A stretch of 64,000 nucleotides of DNA, taken from assembly GCF_017874715.1 (NCBI RefSeq), contig NZ_JAGGLR010000004.1, positions 372,001-436,000 of the forward strand. The letters run 5' to 3'. Shown piece after piece: positions 49,234 to 57,876 of the stretch. The notes under the pieces were generated by a model. The model searched no databases and was not told the origin of the DNA. It saw nothing but the letters and a program-made list of their open reading frames with translations. This stretch comes from Streptomyces iranensis. GTDB taxonomy: Bacteria > Actinomycetota > Actinomycetes > Streptomycetales > Streptomycetaceae. The position numbers were made by a program, and so were the translations under genes. Each line of letters starts with the position of its first letter. Within the stretch, counting starts at the first letter, position 1.

Positions 49234-50945
49234 ACGCCCCACTCGTCGCGGAGGGCGTCGCAGACCTCGCCGAGTGTCGCCTCGGCGCGCACCGCGGCCA
49301 GCATCGGCTCGATCATGTTGGACCCCTCGCGGGCGGCGGCGACCATCGCCCGGAGCCCCTTGGTGATCTCGGCCTCGTCACGCCCGGCCTTGCGGCCGCC
49401 CAGCGCCCGCACCTGCTCGCGCTCGACCTCGTGGCTGACCCGCAGGATCTCCAGATCGCCGGTGACCGAGCCCTCGTGGCAGTTGACGCCGACGACCTTC
49501 TTGTCGCCCTTCTCCAGGGCCCGCTGGTAGCGGAAGGCGGATTCGGCGATCTCGCCGGTGAACCAGCCGTCCTCGATGCCCTGGAGGATGCCGGCGGTGA
49601 TCGGCCACCGGGGCTCCTGCCCGCCCGGCACCGTGCGGCGGCCGCGCTCCTTGATCCGCTCGAAGATCTTCTCGGCGTCGGCCTCGATCCGGTCGGTCAG
49701 CGCCTCGATGTACCAGGAACCGCCCAGCGGATCGGCCACATTGACCACCCCGGTCTCCTCCATCAGCACCTGCTGGGTGCGCAGGGCGATCTCGGCGGCC
49801 TGCTCGCTGGGCAGCGCGAGGGTCTCGTCCAGGGCGTTGGTGTGCAGCGAGTTGGTGCCGCCGAGGACGGCGGCGAGGGCCTCCACGGCGGTCCGCACCA
49901 CGTTGTTGTACGGCTGCTGGGCGGTGAGCGAGACCCCGGCGGTCTGGGTGTGGAACCGCAGCCACTGCGCCTTCTCGGTGGTCGCCCCGTAGACGTCGCG
50001 CATCCAGCGGGCCCAGATCCGGCGGGCGGCGCGGAACTTGGCGATCTCCTCGAAGAAGTCGACATGCGCGTCGAAGAAGAAGGACAGGCCGGGCGCGAAG
50101 GTGTCGACGTCAAGGCCCCGGGAGAGACCCAGCTCCACATAGCCGAAGCCGTCGGCGAGGGTGTACGCGAGCTCCTGCGCCGCCGTCGCCCCGGCCTCGC
50201 GGATGTGGTAGCCGGAGACGGACAGCGGCTTGTACGCGGGGATGCCCTCGGAGCAGTACTCCATCAGGTCGCCGATCAGCTTCAGATGCGGCTCCGGCGG
50301 GAAGAGCCACTCCTTCTGGGCGATGTACTCCTTGAAGATGTCCGTCTGGAGCGTGCCGTTCAGCCGTGCGATGTCCACGCCCTGGCGCTCGGCCGCGACC
50401 AGGTACATACAGAAGACGGGGACGGCCGGACCGCTGATGGTCATCGAGGTGGTGACGTCGCCGAGCGGGATGTCCTTGAAGAGGATCTCCATGTCGGCGG
50501 CGGAGTCGATGGCGACACCGCAGTGGCCGACCTCGCCGAGCGAGCGCGGGTCGTCGGAGTCGCGACCCATCAGCGTGGGCATGTCGAAGGCGACCGAGAG
50601 CCCGCCGCCGCCCGCCTCGAGGATCATCTTGTAGCGCTCGTTGGTCTGCTCGGCATTGCCGAACCCGGCGAACTGGCGGATGGTCCAGGACCGGCCCCGG
50701 TACCCGGTGGCGTAGAGGCCACGGGTGAAGGGGAACTCCCCGGGCCAGCCGATCCGCTCGAACCCCTCCACGGAGTCGCCCGGGGCGGGTCCGTAGACTG
50801 GCTCGACGGGGTCACCCGACAACGTGCTGCGCGTCCAATCCCTTGGGGGCTTCGCCCCCAAACCCCCGGCGGCATCGCGCTTGCGTGCCGCGTCGTACCG
50901 GGCCTGCCACCGTCGGCGGCCCGCGTCAATGCCTTCGGCGTCCAT
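49209..50945 (-). CDS. icmA: Isobutyryl-CoA mutase large subunit
   Basis: 578 residues, the substrate-binding TIM barrel of B12-dependent acyl-CoA mutases: [75 protein letters not shown]. Phe92 and Gln210 stand where methylmalonyl-CoA mutase has Tyr and Arg. This Phe/Gln pair marks isobutyryl-CoA mutase (Phe80/Gln198 in S. cinnamonensis IcmA, from memory; both offset by 12). It swaps isobutyryl-CoA and n-butyryl-CoA, feeding polyketide precursors, and needs a small B12 subunit encoded elsewhere. An in-frame palindrome (50843-50861) inserts residues 29-35 near the N-terminus. Confidence 0.93.
   Translation of the reverse strand: MDAEGIDAGRRRWQARYDAARKRDAAGGLGAKPPRDWTRSTLSGDPVEPVYGPAPGDSVEGFERIGWPGEFPFTRGLYATGYRGRSWTIRQFAGFGNAEQTNERYKMILEAGGGGLSVAFDMPTLMGRDSDDPRSLGEVGHCGVAIDSAADMEILFKDIPLGDVTTSMTISGPAVPVFCMYLVAAERQGVDIARLNGTLQTDIFKEYIAQKEWLFPPEPHLKLIGDLMEYCSEGIPAYKPLSVSGYHIREAGATAAQELAYTLADGFGYVELGLSRGLDVDTFAPGLSFFFDAHVDFFEEIAKFRAARRIWARWMRDVYGATTEKAQWLRFHTQTAGVSLTAQQPYNNVVRTAVEALAAVLGGTNSLHTNALDETLALPSEQAAEIALRTQQVLMEETGVVNVADPLGGSWYIEALTDRIEADAEKIFERIKERGRRTVPGGQEPRWPITAGILQGIEDGWFTGEIAESAFRYQRALEKGDKKVVGVNCHEGSVTGDLEILRVSHEVEREQVRALGGRKAGRDEAEITKGLRAMVAAAREGSNMIEPMLAAVRAEATLGEVCDALRDEWGVYTEPAGF
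50843..50861. repeat. Palindromic repeat inside icmA
   Basis: TTGGGGG-CTTCG-CCCCCAA, perfect 7-base arms. Encodes LGAKPPR at residues 29-35. The same TTGGGGGCTTCGCCCCCAA hairpin is a common Streptomyces intergenic element in my recollection. Confidence 0.6.
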
Positions 50946-51083
50946 GCTTCAAAAGTACTTGGACGTCCTACTAATTGTCGACGCGAAACTCACCACACTC
51001 AGCCGAATGGGGGCATCCCGCTCCCCTTCCGTGCGCCTCGTCCGATCCCGGACGGGACGCGCGGAAGGGCCACAAACCGCTGG

Positions 51084-51416
51084 TCAGACCCGCGCGGGCG
51101 CGGGCTCCGCGCCGCTGACCAGCGGCTCCACCTCATGGGTCACCTTGCGCTCGACGAAGAACGCGGCCGTCGGGATGGTGCCCGCCACCAGGACCCACAG
51201 CAGCTTGCCGAACGGCCACTTGGCCTTGGAGCCGAGGTCGAAGGCGAAGACCAGGTAGACGATGTAGAGCACGCCGTGGATCTGGGAGACCACGAGCGTG
51301 AGGTCCTCGCCCGTGTCGAAGCCGTACTTGAACACCATGCAGGTGCAGAGCACGAGCAGCATCACTGCGGTGATGTAGGCCATGACCCGGTAGCGGGTCA
51401 GCACGCTGCGTTTCAT
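51084..51416 (-). CDS. DUF3817 membrane protein
   Basis: 110 residues, three predicted membrane helices (MAYITAVMLLVLCTCMVF, VSQIHGVLYIVYLVFAF, KLLWVLVAGTIPTAAFFVE) with the DUF3817 motifs HGVLYIVY and the C-terminal FFVERKV. Function unknown. A related DUF3817 protein is at 54824, with the corresponding VHGVLFILY and FFAERKL. Found between icmA and a MarR gene. Confidence 0.9.
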   Translation of the reverse strand: MKRSVLTRYRVMAYITAVMLLVLCTCMVFKYGFDTGEDLTLVVSQIHGVLYIVYLVFAFDLGSKAKWPFGKLLWVLVAGTIPTAAFFVERKVTHEVEPLVSGAEPAPARV

Positions 51417-51514
51417 GCCCTGAGCGTAACCGCCCGTTCCGGGGCGATCTTCGCCGCCCCCGGTCCGCGGCGGCCGCCCCCCGAGCCCCGCGTCAGTCGT
51501 CCTCGAGGCGCTGC

Positions 51515-52024
51515 TCAGTCGTCCTCGAAGTCCTCCGCGGCGACCCGCAGCGGGCGCAGCATCTCAAAGAGCCTGCCGCAGTCCTCGGCGTCGTAGGCCC
51601 CGAGCCCGAACTCCATCGCCATCAGATCACGGCTGGCCGACTCGACCACCTCACGGCCCCGGTCGGTGATCGAGGCCAGGGTGCCGCGGCCGTCGTTGGG
51701 GTTCGGCCGCTTGTCGACCAGACCCGATTTGACCAGGCGGTCCACCGTATTGGTGACCGAGGTCGGGTGGACCATCAGCCGCTCGCCGATCTTGGACATC
51801 GGCAGCTCACCGGCCTTGGAGAAGGTGAGCAGCACCAGCGCCTCATAGCGGGCGAAGGTCAGTCCGTAGGGTCTGACGACCGCGTCGACCTGGCTGAGCA
51901 GGATCTGGTGGGCCCGCATGATCGAGGTGATCGCGGCCATCGAGGGCACGGACCCCCACCGCTGCTTCCAGAGCTCATCGGCGCGGGCGATGGGGTCGAA
52001 CGACAGGCTGAGCGGCTTCGGCAC
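51515..52024 (-). CDS. MarR-family regulator
   Basis: 169 residues with the winged helix at ~55-120: LTFARYEALVLLTFS, MSKIGERLMVHPTSVTNTVDRLV, and a wing KRPNPNDGRGTLASITDRG. The C-terminus EDFEDD is echoed by a tandem copy of the terminal bases (CGAGGACGACTGA) just downstream. Probably senses a phenolic or acyl compound; target unknown. Lies upstream of DUF3817 and downstream of the MFS gene, all minus strand. Confidence 0.9.
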   Translation of the reverse strand: MPKPLSLSFDPIARADELWKQRWGSVPSMAAITSIMRAHQILLSQVDAVVRPYGLTFARYEALVLLTFSKAGELPMSKIGERLMVHPTSVTNTVDRLVKSGLVDKRPNPNDGRGTLASITDRGREVVESASRDLMAMEFGLGAYDAEDCGRLFEMLRPLRVAAEDFEDD

Positions 52025-52092
52025 ACCACCGACCCTACCGGCCGGTCATATCGTGGTCAGCCCTATCTCACACTTCGGGCCGGACGAGCCCT

Positions 52093-53424
52093 TCAGACCG
52101 TACGCCGCACCTCCAGCGCCACCAGCAGCGAGCACAGCGCCCCGCAGCCGCCCGCGGTCGCGGCCACCACATGGACCGGTACGAACTCGGCGACCGCGCC
52201 CGAGACCGCCATGCCGAGACCCTGCGCGGTCATCAGCCCGGCCGTCATCACCGTCATCGCCCGGCCGCGCAGCTCATCGGGGACGGCGGCGAAGAACCAC
52301 TGGTCGAGGCCGAGGCTGTAGGCGATACCGCAGCCGGTCAGCACCTGGAGGGCCAGCGCCCAGCCGAACGACGGACGGACGGCGTACCCCAGGGCGGGCA
52401 GCATCGCCACGACGCCGACCGGCAGCGTCAGCCGGGCCCGAGCGCGCGGTCCCAGCAGCGAGCCCACCAGCGCCTCGCTCGCGACCGCGCCCACCGGCAT
52501 CCCGCACATCAGCAGCCCAAGACCCACCGAGCCGAGACCCAGCCCATCGGAGTACGGCGTCAGCAGGACCTCGGGCATCACCACGAACATCGGCGGCACC
52601 CACGACAGCAGCATCAGCGCCCGGATCCGGCGGTCGGCGAACAGCCGCCGGACCCCGCTCAGCGAGTCCCCGAGCAGGGGGCATCTCCCAGCGGTAGCTG
52701 GGGGAGCCCCGCCCCCGGTCAGCTGCCGCGCCGGGCGGCGGCGGGTGCCGAAGCGGAGCACCAGCGCCGAGCCGACGAGCGCCGCCGCGGTGAGCGCCAG
52801 CGCGGCCCGCGGCGAGACGGCGGCCAGCAGCAGCCCGCCGACGCCGAACCCGGCGAGCTGCGCGGTCTGGGCGGTGATCCGGATGACCGAGCGGCCCAGT
52901 ACGAAGGGGTCGCCCTCGCCGAGGATGTCGCCGAGCGTCGCCGACCGGGTGCCGCTGAACACCGGGGAGATCGCGGCGGGCACACAGCGCAGCGCGAGCA
53001 GCGCCGCCACCGGCATCCCCGGCACCACCATGGCGGCCACGCACGCGGCGTGCACCAGATCGCAGACCACCAGCACCCGGCGGGCCGGGAAGCGGTCGGC
53101 GACGGAGGAGAGCAGGGCGCCGCCGATCACGTACGGCAGCATCGAGGTGGCGAACGTCAGGGCGCTCAGCAGCGGCGATCCGGTGAGCCGGAAGACCAGG
53201 ACGGACAGCGCCAGCTGGCCGACCACCTCGCCGAGCATGGAGACCAGGTGCGCGGCGAAAACGGCCCGGAACTCACCGACCGCGAACACCGCGCGGTAGC
53301 CAACGCTCCCCGGGCCCCGCGGCGGCCCCTCGTCGGCGCCGGGCGCGAGCTCGGGTCGGGAGGCGGGCGCGTCGGTGCGCGGCTCGAGGGGGTCCGTGGT
53401 GCCGGGCCCGGAGGGCGTTGCCAT
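52093..53424 (-). CDS. MFS transporter (MFS_3, Bcr/CflA-like drug exporter type)
   Basis: 443 residues with about twelve membrane helices after a Pro/Gly-rich cytoplasmic N-terminus (1-48). Helix 1-2 region EFRAVFAAHLVSMLGEVVGQLAL and the loop 2-3 signature LLSSVADRFPARRVLVVCD identify the proton-driven exporter branch. The central loop holds an inserted palindromic repeat (52677-52710; residues ~239-250). ATG 53424 lies opposite an ArsR-type regulator across a 101-base region with tandem operator repeats, so expression is likely controlled by that protein. Confidence 0.88.
   Translation of the reverse strand: MATPSGPGTTDPLEPRTDAPASRPELAPGADEGPPRGPGSVGYRAVFAVGEFRAVFAAHLVSMLGEVVGQLALSVLVFRLTGSPLLSALTFATSMLPYVIGGALLSSVADRFPARRVLVVCDLVHAACVAAMVVPGMPVAALLALRCVPAAISPVFSGTRSATLGDILGEGDPFVLGRSVIRITAQTAQLAGFGVGGLLLAAVSPRAALALTAAALVGSALVLRFGTRRRPARQLTGGGAPPATAGRCPLLGDSLSGVRRLFADRRIRALMLLSWVPPMFVVMPEVLLTPYSDGLGLGSVGLGLLMCGMPVGAVASEALVGSLLGPRARARLTLPVGVVAMLPALGYAVRPSFGWALALQVLTGCGIAYSLGLDQWFFAAVPDELRGRAMTVMTAGLMTAQGLGMAVSGAVAEFVPVHVVAATAGGCGALCSLLVALEVRRTV
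52677..52710. repeat. Palindromic repeat inserted in the MFS coding region
   Basis: GGGGGCATCTCCCAGCGGTA then GCTGGGGGAGCCCC: arms CTCCCAGC and GCTGGGGGAG around GGTA with an outer GGGG/CCCC pair. In frame, encoding GAPPATAGRC in the cytoplasmic loop between helices 6 and 7. The string matches a repeat I recall as widespread in Streptomyces. Confidence 0.65.
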
Positions 53425-53466
53425 GCCGGAAGCGTGCCCGTACGGGCGGGGCGGGCTCTAGTGTTT

Positions 53467-53504
53467 CGGACTGAGCCGAATCCTGTCTCGGACTGAGCCG
53501 AATC
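53467..53504. promoter_or_regulatory. Tandem 16-bp operator repeats between MFS and ArsR-type genes
   Basis: CGGACTGAGCCGAATC occurs at 53467-53482 and 53489-53504, a 22-base period (two helical turns). With its flanking T the first forms TTCGG-ACTGAG-CCGAA; the second is CGG...CCG. Cooperative binding by the ArsR-type regulator at 53526 is likely. Confidence 0.78.
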
Positions 53505-53525
53505 TTCGGGCCCGGGGGTGCCGCC

Positions 53526-54512
53526 ATGCCACTGCATATGCAGTTCGGTGCCGATGATCTGCTGCGCTGCCGGTTCGCCATCTCGCCGCTGTGCCAGACC
53601 CATGAGGCGGTGCGCACGCTGCGCCGGACCGAGCGGCACGGCTATCACCTGCCGTGGCTGCGGCGGGTACGGGAGGCGATGGCCGGGCTCGATCTGTCGG
53701 AGCTGTGGCTGCTGATGCCGGGGCGCGGCTACACCCCGGACTTCCTGGGCCCGCCGCCGGAGGTGCCGTACGCGCCGTTCGAGGACGAGCTGGCGCGGAT
53801 GCGGGCCACGGACCCCGCCGTCGCCCGCCGTGAGCTGGCCCTGTCCCTGGAGTGCACGCCGGGGGCGGCCGGCTCCGCGCGGGGCCGGGCGATGCTGGAC
53901 GATCCGGCGCGGGCCGTCCAGCGGCTGGCGGATGTGACCGAACGGGCCTGGCGGGCCCTGGTGGCACCGGACTGGCCCCGGCTGCGGGCGTTACTGGAGA
54001 CCGATATCGCCCATCGCTCACGGCAGCTGGCCGAGGGCGGCCTGGAGCGGCTGTTCGCGGATCTGCGCCCGGCGCTGCGCTGGACCGACTCCACGCTCAC
54101 CATCCGCAACTCCGTGGTGCCCGCCCAGACGCAGGACCTCGACGGCCGCGGGGTGCTGCTGATGCCCAGCGTCTTCGTCTGGCCGGATGTGGTCAGCGGC
54201 TTCGCCCCGCCGTGGCAGCCCACGGTGATCTATCCGGCGCGCGGGGTCGGCGGGCTGTGGCGGGAGCCGGACGCGGTCACGGCGGACGCGCTCGTACGGC
54301 TCCTGGGGGCCAGCCGGGCCGCGATCCTCTCCGGTCTGGAGGAGCCCGCGTCCACCACGGCCCTGGCCGCCCGGCACCGCCTGGCGCCCTCGTCGGTCTC
54401 GGCGCATCTGGCGGTGCTGCGCGCCGCCGGGCTGCTCAGCTCGCGCCGCCAGGGCCATCAGGTGCTGTACGAACGCACCCCGCTGGGCATGGCCCTGGTG
54501 GGCGGGGGCTGA
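53526..54512 (+). CDS. DUF5937/ArsR-type winged-helix regulator
   Basis: 328 residues: an N-terminal DUF5937 domain (~5-200: FGADDLLRCRFAISPLCQTHEA, LTIRNSVVPAQTQD, LLMPSVFVWPDVVSGF) and a C-terminal ArsR winged helix (~255-315: PASTTALAARHRLAPSSVSAHLAVLRAAGLL). This arrangement is common in Streptomyces and ligand is unknown. Divergent from the MFS exporter with direct-repeat operators between them. ATG 53526. Confidence 0.88.
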   Translation: MPLHMQFGADDLLRCRFAISPLCQTHEAVRTLRRTERHGYHLPWLRRVREAMAGLDLSELWLLMPGRGYTPDFLGPPPEVPYAPFEDELARMRATDPAVARRELALSLECTPGAAGSARGRAMLDDPARAVQRLADVTERAWRALVAPDWPRLRALLETDIAHRSRQLAEGGLERLFADLRPALRWTDSTLTIRNSVVPAQTQDLDGRGVLLMPSVFVWPDVVSGFAPPWQPTVIYPARGVGGLWREPDAVTADALVRLLGASRAAILSGLEEPASTTALAARHRLAPSSVSAHLAVLRAAGLLSSRRQGHQVLYERTPLGMALVGGG

Positions 54513-54533
54513 GGCCGCCCGCCCGCACCGGGG

Positions 54534-54827
54534 TCAGTCGGAGAGGTGACGCTCGACCGTCTCGACCTTGGAGGTCAGACCGTCCGTGACCCCCGGGCGG
54601 ATATCGGCCTTGAGGACCACCGAGACCCGGGGCGCCCGCGCCTCCACCACCGCGACAGCACGCTTGACGACGTCCATGACCTCGTCCCACTCGCCCTCGA
54701 TCGAGGTGAACATCGCGTCCGTACGGTTCGGCAGCCCCGACTCGCGGACCACCCGCACCGCGTCGGCCACGTACTCCCCCACGTCCTCGCCGACGCCCAG
54801 CGGCGTCACCGAAAAGGCGACGATCAT
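54534..54827 (-). CDS. MTH1187-family thiamine-binding protein
   Basis: 97 residues, one MTH1187/YkoF-like domain ([52 protein letters not shown]). Such small ferredoxin-fold proteins bind thiamine or its pyrimidine and may buffer it in the cytoplasm. Start ATG overlaps the end of the DUF3817 gene by 4 bases. Confidence 0.92.
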   Translation of the reverse strand: MIVAFSVTPLGVGEDVGEYVADAVRVVRESGLPNRTDAMFTSIEGEWDEVMDVVKRAVAVVEARAPRVSVVLKADIRPGVTDGLTSKVETVERHLSD

Positions 54828-55168
54828 GCGTTGACCACGCCCTCCTTACGGGCGCGGGCCGCGATCACCCCGGCCTCGGTCTCCCGCTTGAGCTTGCGCT
54901 CGGCGAAGAAGCCGCCGGTGGGCAGGACGGAGAGGACGAAGTACAGGGCCGCGGTCTGCCACTTCCACTTGGCGCGGTTCCAGGCGTCCGCCCAGAAGAC
55001 CACGTAGAGGATGAAGAGCACGCCGTGCACCATGCCCATCACCGGCACCGCGTTGAAGTCCGTGGTGCGCTTGAGCACCGAGCAGATGAGCAGCAGCAGG
55101 AACGACACGGCCTCGGGCGCGGAGACCAGGCGGAGCCGGCGCAGCGCGGTGGCGGTCTTGAAGTCCAC
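54824..55168 (-). CDS. DUF3817 membrane protein
   Basis: 114 residues, three membrane helices ([46 protein letters not shown]). GTG 55168 is chosen; an upstream frame to 55231 has no family match. Coupled by 4 bases to the thiamine-binding gene. Paralogue of the protein at 51084 (same HGVL and FF(V/A)ERK motifs). Confidence 0.87.
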   Translation of the reverse strand: MDFKTATALRRLRLVSAPEAVSFLLLLICSVLKRTTDFNAVPVMGMVHGVLFILYVVFWADAWNRAKWKWQTAALYFVLSVLPTGGFFAERKLKRETEAGVIAARARKEGVVNA

Positions 55169-55326
55169 GAGAGCACCTTCGTGTGAAGAGAGAAGACGGG
55201 AGAGCACAGACCAGCTTGTGAAGGAATGCACAAGCTTTCGCCCATTGTCGCAGCCGCGCGGGCGATCTCCGTCCGGGGGTCACCTCATGCCCCCGCGCTC
55301 CCTGTCCCCCGACGTCGCCGGACCGC

Positions 55327-55332
55327 TACCGT
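55327..55332 (+). promoter_or_regulatory. -10 box of the AIM24 operon (leaderless)
   Basis: TACCGT ends 7 bases before GTG 55340 and no ribosome site is present; the first gene of the AIM24 operon is likely translated from a leaderless message. Confidence 0.45.
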
Positions 55333-55339
55333 CGGCTCC

Positions 55340-55978
55340 GTGGCTCAGTTTCGGCTCCAGGGAAGCAGGGTGCTCGCGGTCGACCTGACCGGCGACTCCG
55401 TGAAGGCCAAGAACGGCGCGATGGTCGCCTACGAGGGGGATATGACCTTCAAGAAGAGGACGGGCGGCGGGGAGGGGCTGCGCGGGATGGTGACCCGGCG
55501 GCTCACCGGTGAGCAGATGGCGGTCATGGAGGTGAAGGGGCACGGCACGTGCTACTTCGCCGACCGGGCGAGCGAGATCAACCTGGTGTCGCTGCGGGGC
55601 GAGAAGCTCTATGTGGAGTCCAGCAATCTGCTGTGCGCGGACTCCGCGCTGCGCACCGGCACCTCCTTCACCGGGCTGCGCGGCTCCTCTCAGGGCAACG
55701 GGCTGTTCACCACGACCGTCGAGGGCACCGGCCAGGCCGCGCTCGTCTCCGCCGGCACGGCGGTCGTACTGCGCGTCACCCCGCAGACACCGCTCCAGGT
55801 CGACCCGGGCGCGTACCTCGCCCACACCGGCGGTCTCAAGCAGCACTTCCAGGCGGGGGTGAACTTCCGCGCGCTGATAGGCGAGAGCGGCGGGGAGTCC
55901 TTCCAGATCCGCTTCGAGGGCGATGGGCTGGTCTACGTGCAGCCCAGTGAGCGCAACACGATCGGGGGTGAGGTGTGA
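55340..55978 (+). CDS. AIM24-family protein 1
   Basis: 212 residues with the AIM24/TIGR00266 beta-helix-like fold: GAMVAYEGDMTF near the N-terminus, a Gly-rich turn (GGGEGLRGMVTRRLTGE), and EVKGHGTCYFADRASEINLVSL. GTG 55340 fits the family start. AIM24 proteins appear in archaea, bacteria and mitochondria and may help build membrane complexes; function in Streptomyces is not known to me. First of three overlapping AIM24 genes. Confidence 0.88.
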   Translation: MAQFRLQGSRVLAVDLTGDSVKAKNGAMVAYEGDMTFKKRTGGGEGLRGMVTRRLTGEQMAVMEVKGHGTCYFADRASEINLVSLRGEKLYVESSNLLCADSALRTGTSFTGLRGSSQGNGLFTTTVEGTGQAALVSAGTAVVLRVTPQTPLQVDPGAYLAHTGGLKQHFQAGVNFRALIGESGGESFQIRFEGDGLVYVQPSERNTIGGEV

Positions 55979-56628
55979 TGCCGTTCAATCTGCTCACCTC
56001 GCGGATGGTCGAGGCCCAGGTGATGCCCGGACAGACCCTGTTCAGCCAGCGTGGCGCGATGCTCGCCTACCGCGGGGACGTGCGGTTCACGCCCAGCATC
56101 ACCGGCGGCCAGGGCGGGCTGCGGGGAATGATCGGGCGGCGGGTCGCCAATGAGGCCACTCCGCTGATGACCGTCGAGGGCCAGGGCACGGTGATGTTCG
56201 GGCACGGCGGCCACCACGTCCATGTGATCGACCTGGTCGGCGACACCCTCTGTGTGGAGTCGGACCGGCTGCTGGCCTTCGACGGCTCGCTGCGCCAGGG
56301 CACGATGTTCCTGGGCTCCCAGGGCGGGGTGATGGGCATGGTGCGCGGCCAGGTCACCGGCCAGGGGCTGTTCACCACCACCCTGGAGGGGCACGGCTCG
56401 GCGGCGGTCATGGCGCACGGCGGGGTGCTGGAGCTGCCGATCGGCCCGGGACGTCCGGTGCATGTCGATCCGCAAGCCTATGTCGCCCACCGGGGTGATG
56501 TTCGCAATAAGCTCTCGACGGCGATCGGCTGGCGCGAAATGGTGGGCCGCGGCTCGGGCGAGGCGTTCCAACTGGAGCTGTCCGGCACCGGCATGGTCTA
56601 CGTCCAGGCATCGGAGGAGAAGCTGTGA
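55978..56628 (+). CDS. AIM24-family protein 2
   Basis: 216 residues. GAMLAYRGDVRF, a Gly-rich loop (GGQGGLRGMIGRRVANE), VEGQGTVMFGHGGHHVHVIDL, then ESDRLLAFDGSLRQGTM. The ATG shares its A with the TGA stop of the previous gene, so translation is coupled. The GTG at 55975 is possible but overlaps more. Second member of the trio. Confidence 0.88.
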   Translation: MPFNLLTSRMVEAQVMPGQTLFSQRGAMLAYRGDVRFTPSITGGQGGLRGMIGRRVANEATPLMTVEGQGTVMFGHGGHHVHVIDLVGDTLCVESDRLLAFDGSLRQGTMFLGSQGGVMGMVRGQVTGQGLFTTTLEGHGSAAVMAHGGVLELPIGPGRPVHVDPQAYVAHRGDVRNKLSTAIGWREMVGRGSGEAFQLELSGTGMVYVQASEEKL

Positions 56629-57305
56629 ACAGCCCCGTCATCCATGACGTCTGGACGCTGCCCGTCGACGACAACATCAATCCGTACGCCTTCAGCGTGG
56701 ATCTGAACGGGCAGTGGTTCCTGCAGAAGGGGAAGATGGTCGCCTACTACGGGCAGATCGACTTCCAGGGCGTCGGCCTCGGCCACCTCGACCACCTCAT
56801 CGCCCACAGCTTCCACTCCCCGCTGCACGCGGCGGAGTGGGTGGTGGCCGAGGGGCAGGGCAAGATGGTGCTCGCGGACCGCGCCTTCGACGTCAACTCC
56901 TACGACCTGGACGACGGCAACCTCTCCATCCGGTCCGGCAATCTGCTCGCCTTCCAGCCCTCGCTGTCCCTGAAGCAGTCCATCGTCCCGGGCTTCCTCA
57001 CCCTCATCGGCACGGGGAAGTTCGTGGCCGCCTCCAACGGTCCCGTGGTCTTCATGGAGCCGCCGATCCGGGTGGATCCCCAGGCGCTGGTCGGCTGGGC
57101 GGACTGCCCGACGCCGTGCCACCACTACGACCACCAGTATCTGCGCGGCTTCCTCGGGGCCGTCCGGTCGCGTACGGGCATCGGGGGCGCATCGGGCGAG
57201 GAGCACCAATTCGAGTTCGTGGGCGCGGGGACCGTACTGCTCCAGTCCACGGAGGAGGTCGTCGCCGAGATATCGGTCGGCGAGACAGGGGGTACCGGTT
57301 CGTGA
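56625..57305 (+). CDS. AIM24-family protein 3
   Basis: 226 residues: NPYAFSVDLNGQWFLQKGKMVAYYG, VVAEGQGKMVLADRAFDVNSYDL, IRSGNLLAFQPSL, VDPQALVGW, ending in GAGTVLLQSTEEVV. GTG start overlaps the previous stop by 4 bases (GTGA). The two earlier copies share the GQG/GHG and Q(S)xE spacing. Third member of the trio. Confidence 0.88.
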   Translation: MNSPVIHDVWTLPVDDNINPYAFSVDLNGQWFLQKGKMVAYYGQIDFQGVGLGHLDHLIAHSFHSPLHAAEWVVAEGQGKMVLADRAFDVNSYDLDDGNLSIRSGNLLAFQPSLSLKQSIVPGFLTLIGTGKFVAASNGPVVFMEPPIRVDPQALVGWADCPTPCHHYDHQYLRGFLGAVRSRTGIGGASGEEHQFEFVGAGTVLLQSTEEVVAEISVGETGGTGS

Positions 57306-57386
57306 GCACGAAGGTGCGGAGTGTAACGTCGAACAGGTGACCTCTAGCCCGATACATCCATTGGTTCGGAATTCAACTTCTATAGG

Positions 57387-57392
57387 TAGAAT
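57387..57392 (+). promoter_or_regulatory. -10 box of the MarR gene (leaderless)
   Basis: TAGAAT within an unusually AT-rich stretch (57361-57397) ends 7 bases before ATG 57400. TATAGG precedes it. Confidence 0.5.
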
Positions 57393-57399
57393 ACATCCC

Positions 57400-57876
57400 A
57401 TGGAGACCGAGAACGGCACGCGCTGGCTCAGCGAAGAGGAACAGCGCGCCTGGCGCACCCATCTGGACGTCAGCCGGCTGCTGACCTACCAGCTCGAAAA
57501 AGACCTGCAGCCGTTCGGCCTGACCATGAACGACTACGAGATCCTGGTCAACCTCTCGGAGTCGGAGGACCACCGGATGCGGATGAGCGATCTCGCGTCC
57601 GCGACCCTGCAGTCCAAGAGCCGGCTGTCCCACCAGATCACCCGGATGGAGAACGCCGGCCTGGTCCGCCGCGAGAACTGCGAATCGGACCGGCGGGGGC
57701 TGTACGCCGTGCTGACCGAGCAGGGCTGGGACACCATGCGCAAGGTCGCCCCCCACCATGTGGCGTCCGTGCGCAGGCACTTCATCGATCTGCTCGCGCC
57801 GGAGGACCTCAAGGCGCTGTACGGATCGCTGGTACCCGTCGCGGAGCATCTGCGCACCCAGCGGGGCCGGGTCTAG
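57400..57876 (+). CDS. MarR-family regulator
   Basis: 158 residues with the MarR winged helix at ~50-115 (LTMNDYEILVNLSESEDHRMR, MSDLASATLQSKSRLSHQITRME, NCESDRRGLYAVLTEQG). ATG 57400 has no ribosome site and probable leaderless promoter. It ends 4 bases into the convergent histidine kinase gene. Targets unknown. Confidence 0.9.
   Translation: METENGTRWLSEEEQRAWRTHLDVSRLLTYQLEKDLQPFGLTMNDYEILVNLSESEDHRMRMSDLASATLQSKSRLSHQITRMENAGLVRRENCESDRRGLYAVLTEQGWDTMRKVAPHHVASVRRHFIDLLAPEDLKALYGSLVPVAEHLRTQRGRV

Noticed and set aside
51484..51530. Second coding exon or frameshift after the MarR stop, because GTCGTCCTCGA recurs
   Set aside because: It is a short tandem duplication including the stop codon; the second copy lies outside the gene and shows no coding continuation.
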